Shown here piece after piece: positions 24,689-36,131 of a stretch of 64,000 nucleotides of DNA. Location of the stretch: assembly GCF_029227915.1 (NCBI RefSeq), contig NC_079881.1, positions 11,817,501-11,881,500 on the forward strand, read 5' to 3'. The notes under the pieces were generated by a model that saw nothing but the letters and a program-made list of their open reading frames with translations, was not told the DNA's origin and did not search any database. Source of the DNA: Hydractinia symbiolongicarpus (Eukaryota; Cnidaria; Hydrozoa; Anthoathecata; Hydractiniidae). Position 1 is the stretch's first letter, and each line of letters opens with the position of its first letter. The position numbers were made by a program, and so were the translations under genes.

Positions 24689-26893
24689 ATGTCGAAAGGG
24701 ATTAGCTTCAACTTTGACATGAATGAGTCACCTGCAATTGCCAAAGATGTTGAGCATGGTCCCAACCTGTTAAAATTTTTACATGAATGTTGGAAGCAGC
24801 AATTATATTGTGACGTGTCTGTGCGCATGAAGAACAAAGTGTTTAAAACACATCGATTTGTTCTGGCTATGATTTCAGATTATTTTCGCGGATTTCTTCA
24901 ACATGACGGAAAGGAGATGGAAACTATTGTGATACCTGATATAACATCAGACGAAAATTTATTTGAAACTATCCTTACGTTTGCATACACCTCAACTGTT
25001 AATCTGGAAAATATTGATATACAGTCGTTAGCTGTATGCTCAGATTTTTTGGGAGTGGCACCCTTAAAATACATTTGTGAAAAATCAATGATAGAGAAGA
25101 TAAACGAAGGTAATTGTTTTCAATTTCTTAGCTTTGCTTATACCTACACAATGTATGAATTGCTAAAGAAATGTAAAATGTTTTGGTGCTCAAATTATTC
25201 GGTTTTGAAAGATTTTAAGCTTGTACCGCCTTGTTTGTTTCTGCAAATTTTATCAGACAACAAGCTAAAGCTTTACAAAAAAGACACAGATGTTCAACCT
25301 TTGGATTTTGAAAGCAGGGAAAAACTACTTTTTAAAACTGTTTTAAACTACATATCAGCGAACATAGAAAATGAGATTACAGATGAACTTCTCGAACTTT
25401 TAAAAGCAGTAAAACTGCCACAGCTCGATTATAATTATATGATGAAACATGTCTCAAAGTATAAATCTCTCAAGAATGATAGAAAAATTCAAGATCTGTG
25501 CAATCTTGCTGAGATATTTTCTCAAGATGGAATTGACGATGTACCACATTACTGGAAAATTTCCAGATTACCTGTTCAACATTCATTTACACTTAGTGAT
25601 CCACTTAGAAGTGGGGGATTTTTAATCGAACCCGATTGTACTAGATTTGGTGGAAATGAAATTGAACCACTTCTAATAATCCGAACAATTAAATTGTGGA
25701 TCCGTCGATGGGATGGACGTCCAGTGTTGGGCCGACTGACTGTGATATATGATGATGGTACTGTTATTGAAGGCGGAGAATTGGATGATAATTCAAGGTA
25801 GGGAATCCATGTAACTGTGATGTTATATTCAAACTTATTGTCCGTCTGTAACAGGGAAAGTGGATGTGTTCATTTCCCTTTGATGAAGCCGAAAAAGTTA
25901 TGTCCCAAATGTTAATCAATTAATTTAACGTCGCGACGTCAATATCTTAAATTAAATTAAAAATGCTATTACAATGGACTTAAAACGTTGAGGTCAAATA
26001 ACTTTGAAACGGGGTGATGACGTCATTCCAAATTGATGGGACTTTTAAACCTCAACATCTCTACAACAGTTGTCAAAAGTACATCCTATACATTTTCTTG
26101 ATCACCGTTTCAAGATGTATATGATGAAGGCAGCGATTATACAAATTTCTAAAAATATTTTTTTTGTATTTTGGGCAGCTTTCTGCTGACGTCAGCAAAT
26201 TTTAAAACCCTTATATCTCCTTAGGCGTTCGTCGAGAGCACATGACTCTATACACTTTGATCAGCGTTTCGGAATAGAGGCAACGAGTAAAGAAATTTCC
26301 TAAATGATATTTTTTCTGTATATGCACTGCTGACGTCAGTAAAACAGTTTATATTATTGTTTTTCTCTGAATTCTTAGAATGGAGGAGTTTCACGAGATA
26401 AATTTCGAAGAAGGAGAAGTTATTACTAGAGTACTGTTGACTACTGGATGGAGGATGATTAATAATATAATTTTCAAAACAAATAAAAGCCGTTCATTTG
26501 GACCATATGGTGCACCTTATGAGGCTTGTAATATACGATATTGGAACGCACCAACGGAAAAAGCTTATGTACACAGTTTTACTGGTTTATCCGGATTTGC
26601 CCATGGTTGTAATACAATTATAAATTTGTCCTGTCGATGGGTTTATTTTAAGTAAGCCAGAAGGAACAAACGCTTTTTATATTTTCTATGCCATTAAATT
26701 CTAATATTTTGAATATTTCCTTTAAATATTTATTTCATGAATTGAAGGTATCATTTGCTTTAACTGCAGCGGTAATCAAGTAGAGGTAATTTTTTTCAAA
26801 CTATTAAGCGAAGATGGTACAGTTGTAGCGCATTTGACATGTGGTTCAAGGTTCGCAAATCGGGCTTATTTTAAATTTAGTTTGTCAGTTTAA
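24689..26893 (+). CDS. BTB-BACK protein with a C-terminal jacalin-like lectin domain
   Basis: Three exons: 24689-25797, 26379-26651 and 26770-26893, giving about 501 aa; if the second intron is retained the frame stops at 26653-26655 (about 461 aa). The first Met follows a splice acceptor at 24682. Residues about 24-130 are a BTB/POZ domain (LYCDVSVRMKNKVFKTHRFV, then YFRGFL). Residues about 135-290 look like BACK. From about 310 a jacalin-like beta-prism follows: GGFLIEP, IKLWIRRWDGRPVLGRLTV, Y-D-D-G, EGG, ITRVLLTTGW, IIFKTN, and the hallmark GPYG. BTB-BACK proteins are usually Cullin-3 substrate adaptors with Kelch or other recognition domains; here a lectin-type domain occupies that place. 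Glycan binding is inference and has not been shown. I know no named orthologue. Confidence 0.85.
26030..26360 (+). repeat. dispersed repeat, copy 2, with internal duplication
   Basis: Lies in the intron between the first two BTB-jacalin exons. 26030-26250 matches 1-220 in reverse orientation. A unit of about 130 nt is repeated once: both copies have TTGATCA-CGTTTC, an AAATTTC-TAAA-ATATTTTTT block and end with CTGACGTCAG. No coding potential. Confidence 0.6.
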
Positions 26894-28179
26894 TACTCAT
26901 ATGCTTGTCAAATTTTGAATAACTAGTCGTATGCCCGTGGAAATTTACAGCACCTCACTTGTCTGAAAAATCGACGGAAAATTCGCCGACCACTACTTAC
27001 ACCTACCGATGTTGGCTAACAAACGAAAAGACGGGTATTATAAAATGGACAAGTCACTAGACTGTCAAAAATATTTGTAGCTACAAGATTTCGTGCGTGG
27101 TTAGCACGTTACAAACAGACAGACGGACGACGACTGTTATAATAGAAACTAGCATAGTGACCTGGCGTTGAAATTCAGATTGAGTGTTTACACCGTGCTG
27201 CAGTTTCAGAGCGAAAAGATTACAGCGATATTTCAGGAGCGATTTTTTTCCCACAACCAGTCGCTTAACTTTTTTATTTTAACAAAAGATTTCATGTTAA
27301 GGTTTATAAATTATTTAGCGATACCGGGTTAATCACTTAGTGCATGCGAACCACGTAAGAAATTTGAGTAGCTTTTACAGCAGTGCACAAAGACGTAATT
27401 ACTTTCTCAACTTCATTTACAACTTCAGTTTAAATTACAATCCAAGCAACCTTTTGTTTTAGGGAAATAGTTCCCGCAACATTCGGAGTCTTATATCCGT
27501 GTAGAGCACTTATATGTAATGTGGTTTTTTATAAAATAATAGCTTCAGTTTGACGAAAAACACAGTCTACTGTCCAGTTAACACAGTCATCCAGCAATTT
27601 TATTTTGCACAATGAGTTGTTGTTATTGTTCTTTTTACTACTTACCCGGTATAGCCCCATCAGTTCTCAACCTTACTGTTATCAATGAGGGTCCTGTGAA
27701 GCGGGTCCTAGTGCATTTAAAGCTCCCGTATGAGCTATGGAAGGCGTGCAAGTACAACAAACGCTCAACTAGACAACTGCCTAAGATATTAGTCCTATTC
27801 TCATGCTGAACATTAACAGAATGAATTGATTTACAAATTTTAGTCTCTGTCATAAATCGGCCGGGGTTTGCACCCAAGACCTTTGGCACTGAAGGCGAAC
27901 TCCATCAGCCTGCGTTTTCGTCAAAGTTCCAAATTTAAACGTCAGTTTACAACAAAACACAGCATATCCACAGGCCATCTTTTTAAGAAATTAACAAAAT
28001 AATTTGTAAGCCAAAATAAACCCTGTGCCACAGATTAATTTAAATTGTATGCGCAGAATACGCTCCTGCAACCAATGTTACATTACCGCTAGGGATACGC
28101 ATAGCATTGCTCTAAGTTGCTTGCCTGCACACAAGCCGATTAGCGGTCAATAGATGGCGTCAAATGGGCAGACAACGCT
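26894..28179. other. intergenic repeat-derived DNA
   Basis: No gene seen. 26925-27170 begins ACTAGTCGTATGCCCGTGG and ends near CAGACAGACGGACGACG and AACTAGCATAGTGACC; the CAGACAGACGGAC part is shared with 464-510, so it is probably a repeat copy. 27845-27905 on the minus strand has a B-box-like GGTGCAAACCCC and may be a decayed tRNA-derived SINE head. Confidence 0.4.
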
Positions 28180-28252
28180 ACAGTGGGAACTTGAACCTGA
28201 AACCTTATGATTATCAGCAATCTGAATGCGCTACCACTACACCATCTCCGCC
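28180..28252 (-). repeat. tRNA-like sequence (tRNA pseudogene or SINE head)
   Basis: Minus strand starts GGCGGAGATGGTGTAGTGG, the layout of a tRNA acceptor stem and D arm (Pol III A box). Forty bases later GGTTCAAGTTCC fits the T-arm B box. The 3' acceptor half does not pair with the 5' half and the anticodon stem is poor, so it is not a functional tRNA. Confidence 0.6.
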
Positions 28253-28402
28253 AAGGTAGCGTTTTTGTGTTCAACTTATAGCTAGTCCTAAAGAGTAACT
28301 TTTTATTAACTTCATTTAGTTCAGATGGCCAAACTCTCTACTTTTCACATTTTGAGATTTATTTCTCAATTATCGATATCAAAAGATATGCATCGGGATT
28401 CG

Positions 28403-29040
28403 TTGTGGCGTATTACTCATGTTGGTGTGATCTCATGTTTCGTCATAACGTATGTCACTTCGTGTGGTATTTCACTTTCAGGCGAAATAGTTATGCTTTT
28501 TTTACACGGAATTACTAATTTCGTGAAGCTTTTATATGAATATGTTTCACTTTCTTTCTAGTGGCTTTGGTCTTTCTACTGGGAAAAGCTAGCTATTTTT
28601 TTTGTAATTTTCTGTTAATAAACGATACATTCTTAGCTATAGATTTAGCTAGCTATCTATACATTTTAAGCATGCTACGCTGTATAATCTATTATCTATT
28701 TTGTAGTTTAAATGGATTCTGATGAAAATTTCAAAAATCAAGTAAACTAACTACATAAACATAAATTATTACATAAAACTCTTACACAACACATAATATT
28801 TCTTCATAATCACAAATGTAAAACTAACTTAAAAATAGAGTGTAAATTTTAGCACTAAACTAAAGGTTCTGTTTATTTTACTGCACTTTATTCATGTGAC
28901 TTGAATTTCTTGTAAGCGCTACACGAAATTAGTAATTTCGTGTTAAAAAAAGCATGAAAATTTTGGCTACGAAGTGAAATACGCCGCGAAGTGAAATACG
29001 CCACGAAGTGAAATACGCCGCGACGAACACAAATACGACT
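28403..29040. repeat. foldback region with inverted arms and a 17-nt tandem
   Basis: 28492-28530 (ATGCTTTTTTTACACGG and on) is matched in reverse complement by 28916-28954. The similarity extends outward in degenerate form through GGCGTATTTCACTTCGT-like units. On the right arm the 17-mer GAAGTGAAATACGCCGC is repeated three times (28971-29021). The spacer of about 390 bp is AT-rich and noncoding. The 78-codon open frame over the left arm is a product of the repeat. Confidence 0.6.
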
Positions 29041-29889
29041 CGACGAAACGTTAAACCACCCCGCAAAGAAAGATACGACACGACAAAATATGTTTACGAC
29101 GCGACGAAAACTATACACGAATATTGTCCCATATATAACTCCATAGTTCAAGTACACCCGGCTTGTCTTTTGACACACAAGACAAATTTTATTTTAATAA
29201 ACAATAGCTTATGACGTTATGAAATAGCATAAACACAAAGAACGAAAATCAAACATTAATTGCTCTAGTAATAATAACAAGACGTATGATATACGCAAAC
29301 AACCTCGCCAAAAAAGTTTATAAAAAGCTGAAGTTAGACACGACATACTTTGCTATTCGGATAGGCAATAATATTGATAGAAAATTTCTCAAAATTTCAA
29401 TTTTCGTTAGGTCAGTCTGTAAACACGTCCTCGCGGGCGAGATAGTAAAAAGAAAAAAAAAGTAAAAATAGTTACCAAGATGAGATTCGAACACACGACT
29501 ACTCCCGTGTCGGTGCTCAGAGAGGCAAAAATTTCCATTCTTGTAGGACACATTTGCGTTTTAATACAAGCTCACGAGCTTGTAATAAGAACATGATTTC
29601 CAGCTGGAAATATTTTTCTTAACAGCACTATATACCAACAAAAACCTGGAATTTAGATGCTCTAAAAAGCCGAAATTTGTCGTTTCTCTGCAAAATATAT
29701 CTGGTCTTTAGAATCTAAAATCAGATTGCTTTTAATAAAAAAGAGATAATATATGGAATGAAGTTCTCAAGAGTTTGGCTGGCGTTAGGGTTGTATGCAA
29801 AAAACGAGTATCAGAGGAACCAGCCCAGAAATTAAGTCTACGCAACTTTTTGTAGCAAATTTGTCTTTAAATAATACGTCGTTAGTTAT

Positions 29890-29979
29890 CCACCGATAGC
29901 TCAGTTGGTAGAGCGGAGGACTGTAGATGAAACGTTATCAGATATCCTTAGGTCGCTGGTTCAAATCCGGCTCGGTGGA
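29890..29979 (+). tRNA. tRNA-Tyr (GTA) with a 17-nt intron
   Basis: A complete cloverleaf can be drawn. The acceptor CCACCGA (29890-29896) pairs with TCGGTGG (29972-29978), discriminator A at 29979. The D arm is TAGCTCAGTTGGTAGAGC. The anticodon loop CTGTAGA has anticodon GTA at 29923-29925, and the stem GAGGA pairs with TCCTT. The T arm is GCTGGTTCAAATCCGGC. A 17-nt intron at 29927-29943 sits directly after the base 3' of the anticodon, the standard eukaryotic position; tRNA-Tyr genes typically carry such an intron. The internal A and B boxes serve as the promoter. Both stems are intact, so the gene is probably functional. Confidence 0.96.
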
Positions 29980-29983
29980 ATGC

Positions 29984-29987
29984 TTTT
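29984..29987 (+). terminator. RNA polymerase III terminator for tRNA-Tyr
   Basis: A TTTT run lies five bases after the mature 3' end of the tRNA-Tyr gene, the usual place for Pol III termination. A longer T-rich stretch follows from about 29988. Confidence 0.7.
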
Positions 29988-30719
29988 GTTTATTTTATTT
30001 TTTCTTCTTTTCTCCCTCCCCTCCTCCTTTTTCATAAATTTAAAAGTTCTTATATTCCATGGTTATGTCATAATTTTTACTTTATATTTTTTAGATGCAG
30101 ATAATATTTAAATGTCCATTCCAGATCCAGGTCTCGTCCCGATTACCCGATATCGGAATATTGTTTTTATCTCGCACTCCTTGATTGAAAACGATTCATC
30201 ACCACAATAAAGTTGAAGAATGATAATCATGATTGTTTTGCTGGTGTTGTGTTTGTTTTTTGTTTAGCTAGGAGATAATCTTTTTTTATATATTGTGTCA
30301 AGTGGTCGGTTGTTAGCTATAGCTATATTTTATTTGGTTAGCCTATAGCTAGCTAGCTGACCAGTCAAATTTTAAGGCAAGGGGGAACCCTATCGCTGAA
30401 GCACGACAGAAGAGATATTCTAAAATAGAAAAAATGTTCAGAGCTATTTTCCACCAAGTAATAACAAAACGTGATATAACCAACCTAATATCACCAATTA
30501 TAGTGTTACACAGTCAGGAAAAACTTTTAATGTGTATGCTACCTTCAAAGTAAGCGTCTTAAGAAAGATTCTCAGTCCTTAAATACAGTTGCAAATTTTT
30601 GCTTAAATGTGTGAATTTTAAATATTTTGCTTTTAATGGTTTAAATAAGTATTTGCCACTTAAAGGGATGCAATAGATGAGTTGCGGCGTGACATAATGT
30701 TTTGATTTTACATGAACAA
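29988..30719. other. intergenic, no gene seen
   Basis: Pyrimidine-rich tract at 29995-30032, then AT-rich DNA with a GCTAGC-type simple repeat near 30320-30360. No exon or RNA gene was recognised. Confidence 0.4.
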
Positions 30720-31470
30720 TGGACATGCGCACACATGTGCCAGGCACAAAATATAAACAACAGACTGTTCTGCCCAGATTGCGAAAACGACCTGTTTACA
30801 ACCGGGACAGCCGGATTATGTACGCACGGTCCGATTATGTTTTTTTTGCACTGTTATGTCGTGGTGACCGGATTATGAACGCTGATATAAATAGCTGGGA
30901 GACAGGCTGTGATTGGCATTTTCTTCAAGCTTTTGTAAATTAAACATTCTCTGGAAGATAGAACACCCCTAAAAACTAGACATGGCGAAATAAAAAAGTG
31001 TCGACGTAATTCTTATTATAAACTACCCTTGTAGTAAATACATTTCAACATAATATACTTTGAAGCAACTAAATTTCACGGAACCTAAATTATTCTTTTT
31101 GCGGGAATTAATTTTGGTGAAAAGTTATTAAACTTGCGAATCCCAAAATTTAGTATTTGCCACGAATGATATAAAAGCAGTCAGCCCCAATTATATTTGT
31201 GTTATTTAAGTCCTATAATTGTCGAATAATATTTGACTGTCATACATAAGTCGGCCTGCCCCGATTATGTTCGTTCTATAATAAGTGAGAAATAATATTA
31301 CACTGTCGTATATAAACTGCCCTGATTATTTTCCTTTTATAAGTGCCAAATAATATTTTTTGAGTAATAAGCCGGCCTGTCCCGATTATGTTGCCCTGAT
31401 TATGTATTTTCTGCCCTGTTCTTAACCGGGGCAAGCTGCCGTACTTAATCAGGCCAATGTTCATTATCCG
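30720..31470 (+). repeat. GATTATG minisatellite, block 1
   Basis: Units of roughly 60-70 nt contain CCCGATTATGTTCGTTTTATAA or close variants, then AGTGCCAAATAATATT, then ACTGTCGTACATAAG and CGGCCTG. The left part (from CGCTGATATAAATAGCTGGG to ATAGAACACC) recurs at 32350-32480, so blocks 1 and 2 are copies of one larger repeat. Confidence 0.75.
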
Positions 31471-32339
31471 GGCAGAACAAGACCGCGACAATCGAAAATA
31501 TTAAGTGTAAAAAAAAACTGATGCTAAAATTGGTAATGTCTGCTCTTAAACAGAGATAATAGTGGAGAAAAAACAATTCCAATTCATTTTTAACCTTATA
31601 TTCCTAAAAATCTATAAATTAACATAAACATTCAATTTGGCTATGTGGTCCTTCTTTTCTTGCCTGTCAGGATGCGCCCATATACGGAACTTTTTGAACA
31701 TTTGCAACTCATCTATTGATGCCTTGTTAGAAGGTGTAGTTTATTTATACAGTGACATCATATTTAAAAGTTTTCCTTGACTGTTACACAAACAATAAAA
31801 ATCAGTTGTTTTTGGGTCCTTGTTTTTGCAAAAAACAATGTTGGATATGACAGTAGAGCCCATTTCAGTTTCCTATCAAATATCAGCTTTTAACTGATCA
31901 CGGAGAGGGGAGGGGAGGTGTCAAGTATCAACTTGCCATATTTTAATAAGATAGACAAAAATTATTTTTTGACTGTACCCAAGCACTACCATCATAAGCT
32001 ATTATTAAGCAGTCAGAGAGAATTAACCATTTCTTGCGTCGGGCTTGCATCATAATACTGGTTGAACCAATCACGGGTCAGTATTCAGATCAAGCAGCCA
32101 TTATAAAATGATAGACAAATGCCGTAATCATAATGTTATTGTGGTGAAACCTTTATAAATACAATATATACTGCATTTTTCAAGGAATTCTATTTTTTAG
32201 TCAAATTTTTCATATGTTTTAGATATCGCTTAAAATTTGCTGTTTTGCTTGTAAATTCTGTTTAATTAAGATTTCTACTGTGAAGGTTTGGCCATAAAAA
32301 GTCCACTTTTACCCTCATCTGAGAGCAACAAAGGAGAAC

Positions 32340-32708
32340 ATTAATTAAACGCTGATATAATGGCTGGGCAGGCAGGCTGTGATTGTCATCTTCTTCAAAT
32401 TTTGTGAATAAACACTGACAAATTATTGTCATAGAATAATGGATTTCTCTTTAAGATAGAACACCATTGAAAGCTAGGCAGCAGTCAGCCCTAATTGTGT
32501 TTGTTTTATAAGTGAGGAATAACGTAAAAGTGTGGCGCATTAGCCCGTCTGCCTCGATTATGTTTGTTCCATAAAAAGTTAGAATATTAGACTGCCGCAC
32601 ACAAGATGGTCTGCCCCAATTATGTTTGTTTTTAAGTAACAAATGATATTAGACTGTTGTGCATAAACTGACCTGCCCTGATTATGTTCGTGCTTTAAGT
32701 GCCAAATA
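32340..32708 (+). repeat. GATTATG minisatellite, block 2
   Basis: Starts with the same non-satellite leader as block 1 (CGCTGATATAATGGCTGGGC), then has three to four satellite units ending GTGCCAAATA at 32708, where the 867-bp element begins. The satellite resumes after that element. Confidence 0.75.
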
Positions 32709-33575
32709 CAGCCCTGTGAATCTAGGTCGGGACTCGGCAATGGCGGCCTCGACCTTCATTAAATTGAAGTTGGCTTGTACATGCCAACCTATATTCTTTC
32801 CTTGGTTGGCATGCCAAGATAATTAATTAATTACATTGGCAAAACCGACCTTCTTACACAAATGAGTATCAAAAATGTAGCTTCAACAAATTGTTACCGT
32901 TTCCATATTTCGCTCAGAGCTTTATTTGCTATTAACAAGATTCTTCTAGAGTACTCAGTATAGCGTCTGTATTTTGTCAGTGTCAATCAACTTTCCTACA
33001 TTTATCCATGGATGAAAAGTTCAGGCCTGGTCGAACGAACGAAGAAATTTTGGCTCGTCAAAGTGAACTCCCTATTTTGTTATGTAACTTTTTAACATTT
33101 GTAATTTACAAAATAAATGATTTACCTCACCATTGAAATCCCCATTGTCCAGCCCCCGTGACAGAAATCCCCTGCAGCAGGTTTTATCTACAATTAAATC
33201 CATGATATAATGTCTGTTCTGCCTGTAAGTGCAGTTTTGCAGACTTGCTTCATCCGTGCTCTGTCGGCGTTCACCTCCGCATTAGTTAACAACCATATGG
33301 CTGGATTTCTTGTGTAAAACCTGGTTACCAACGATGAAGGGGCCAGGCAATAGAGATTCATGTCTACGTAGTTCTTTTAACTAAGTCAGGAGTCGGTGAA
33401 TTAGCTAGGATGGTCAGGTTGGCTATGAATAGTCTTGCTTGTGCGACCTTGCCGACCTTTCAGATCCGTTTGCCGACCTAATTTATGCTCTAGGTCAGCA
33501 AAATTTTGCAGGCCTTCTGCCGGTTCAGATTAGCACTTCTGTGCCGACTTTGAATTCTTCGGATTTACAGGGCTG
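32709..33575. mobile_element. 867-bp nonautonomous element with terminal inverted repeats
   Basis: Begins CAGCCCTGTGAATC and ends GATTTACAGGGCTG; the ends are inverted copies matching at 13 of 14 positions. TAGGTCGG near the left end and CCGAC near the right end extend the terminal similarity. Satellite sequence stops at the left end and resumes at the right end, which supports insertion. No transposase frame is present, so it must depend on enzyme supplied elsewhere. A clear target-site duplication was not found. The superfamily is uncertain (hAT- or CACTA-like ends). Confidence 0.7.
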
Positions 33576-33700
33576 CATATTTTTAGCTGTTGTACACAAA
33601 TGCCACATAATATAAAAAGTGTCGTACATAAGCCGGCCTGTCCAATTATGTTCGTTTTATAAGTGCCAAATGATATTTTTTAACTGTCGTACATAAGCAT
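33576..33700 (+). repeat. GATTATG minisatellite, continuation of block 2
   Basis: Resumes with a unit fragment (TTTTTAGCTGTTGTACAC), then units with CCGGCCTGTCC, AATTATGTTCGTTTTATAA and GTGCCAAATGATATTTTT, ending near ACTGTCGTACATAAGC. Confidence 0.7.
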
Positions 33701-36131
33701 AACAACAGACAATCATGGTCAAAGAAACCCAGTGAAATAAAAAATCTTTCACTTAAATTCTTGCAACTTGCTCTTAAAAAAAGAGAGTAGGTTATGAAAA
33801 TTAATATCAACACATTTTGTATTTTGTATACTAAAAAATCCAATGTAACCACTAGAAAAGGCATGTTTGGCCTATGCAGTTCTTTTTGATAGACAAATTA
33901 TTGTTGACATGAGCTCTGTGTTTTCTAAAGATTATTTTAATCACACTTCCATTCTCTCTCACTAAATCTTCTGTTACTGACTTACCTAAAACAATTGACA
34001 CATTCTTTTTTCTGCACATGTGCTATAATCTTCCTAAAAAAAGCCTGTCTTTCCTGGTACCAGTGTTCCTTCTATTCCTAACAGTAGTGTCATTAATTTA
34101 ATTTTAATCCAGTCAATGCGATCACGGGGCAAGGCTATAATTTTTCCTTTCTTTATCTGCCTTCTGGTGTTTCATAAAAAAACAGCTTCCCTTTAACGAG
34201 TAGCTTTTTTTATTTTTAAGCAGGTTATAGGCTTTTTTGGATGAGATTTGAGTTAAAAACGGTGAAGTTACCCAAAAGCCCTGTAATAGGATAGCTCATG
34301 CCTATAGTTAGCTGATGTGGTGTGATTATTTCATACATACAGTTAGTAAGGCTGTTCAATTAGCTAATTAGAAGGCAGTGACGTATCCAGTGGGAATTCG
34401 ATACTGGCAGACCAGTATGGGCGCCCAAACTCAGATGCCCAAAAAATGTTTTATTGTTCTTGTTATAATGCTATGGTATTATTTTATTGGTAAATAGCAT
34501 ACCAGTCTTCATTCTCTACTTACCGCTGTCGTTAAATCAAATCCAATTCTTAGCAGTGTTGCCACCATGTTTATTTCATTAGATAAATCGAGTTTAGCCT
34601 TGTCATGTGCGTTAAGAAAAACCCCAGAGCCATTAGTGCTTTTCCTAGAACATCAAAGTCTTATTCATGTGCATATAACTGTAAGATACCCTCCACGTTT
34701 GGAAATCGGAATAACATCAAGACGGGGGTATCCGAATTCAGAACAAAAGTCAAGACTTATAATGTAGTGCCAAATTTGTTTTCGTATTGCATGGGAACAA
34801 GTGAAAATCATTATTACAAACATTAAGTCTTTTTTTATTACAAATACTGACAGTTGCGTGTTTTCAGAATGTTGCAACTTGGACCTCTTCACCCCTAGCT
34901 CATCTTTGAGCATAATGCCAGCATGATAATTGAAATTAAAACTTGAAGCAGGTGAGACTCTAGAGAAAGGAGATAAGGAGAGAGATATTAGTGTTTTTTG
35001 CAAAATTTTAGAGGTATAGATATCACATTATTCTTAGCTGTTTAAGGCACTAAAAAATTGCTAAAATCCTGCAGCTTCTAGGGCCATCACCCCCTGGACC
35101 CCCGCCAGGGCTAGCCCGGACCCACTGGGTCATTTCATCACTGAGTCATTTTCTTCTTTTTTAAAAATGAAGTTGCAAGAACTTCAGTGTAGTTTTACTG
35201 AATTTTCTTGATGACAGCAGACACTGTGATACTATTTTTCTTGTTGTTTATATACATTTTCTGCTTCTATGTATGTATGCACATTTCCATTGCTCTTTAC
35301 ACAAAATCACAGCGTTACATCACACAGAAACTTACATATAAACTTTGTTACTGAATGGCCTTGCGCTGTAAAATATTGTTGTGTCACATAATTAAAGAAC
35401 GCACAACACTAAGCTCATGAAAAAATAAACAGAGAAAGGATGTGGACAGACTGAAAGAACATGAACTACAGTTTAAAGAGAAGATAATTTTTTTAGAAAA
35501 TATGACTGATACTGCACATATTGCATATATAATTACAGTGTAAACTATCTTATTATATATTTAAAGAGTAAGGATCGATTTTTCTTGCCTGATTAAGATA
35601 AGGGAAATTGCATCACATTTTTTTAAAGCTTGCACATTTAGGTAGGGGAAGAGAACAAGTATTATGCATGTCTATTGTCTGTCCTATATCTCTCCACCCT
35701 GATTATTTTAATCAAATTAATGTATCCAATTCATTTTTTCATGCAGCAAGCCAGCACAATCTGCAGAGATATTTTTTAAACCATGCCAGATTGTGTGGGA
35801 GCCTTCACTTGCTCTTCTATTGAACATCACCTTGGACAGGACAAGTGTTCTGTTAGGTAAAGAAAATGATGAAGTGACTACCAAATGATTTATCTTAAAA
35901 TGGCGCTTTTTACACAAATAAAAGAAAGTTCTGGAATGAACTTTTCATGTAGATGCTATAAGTCAATTTTCAGGTCTTGTTCTTTTCACCTGTTTTTAAT
36001 GACAATAACAATGATTTGTTTTCAGTAACAAATTTCAAGCGCCTATATCTTTATTATTTGTTTGTATCTAGATGAAGTATATACACATAACATAAAAGCG
36101 AAAAGCAAGTTGGCTATAGCAAGCAGATAAG
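33701..36131. other. intergenic region upstream of cytohesin
   Basis: No convincing gene. Two overlapping open frames at 34567-34826 (the first with a GCCACCATG context) have no recognisable domain or splice partners. 35070-35115 is a GC-rich island (CCCCCTGGACCCCCGCCAGG) typical of transposon debris. The rest is AT-rich. Confidence 0.4.

Noticed and set aside
28325-28561. 78-codon plus-strand open frame
   Set aside because: Covers the left arm of the foldback repeat; the right arm carries the inverted copy, so the frame is a by-product of repeat sequence.
29461-29560. Possible minus-strand tRNA with a TTCGAATCTC B box
   Set aside because: No matching acceptor stem or convincing A box; at most a SINE fragment.
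34567-34826. Two overlapping frames, the first with a GCCACCATG context
   Set aside because: No recognised domain, no splice partners and no signal peptide; a good start context alone is not enough.
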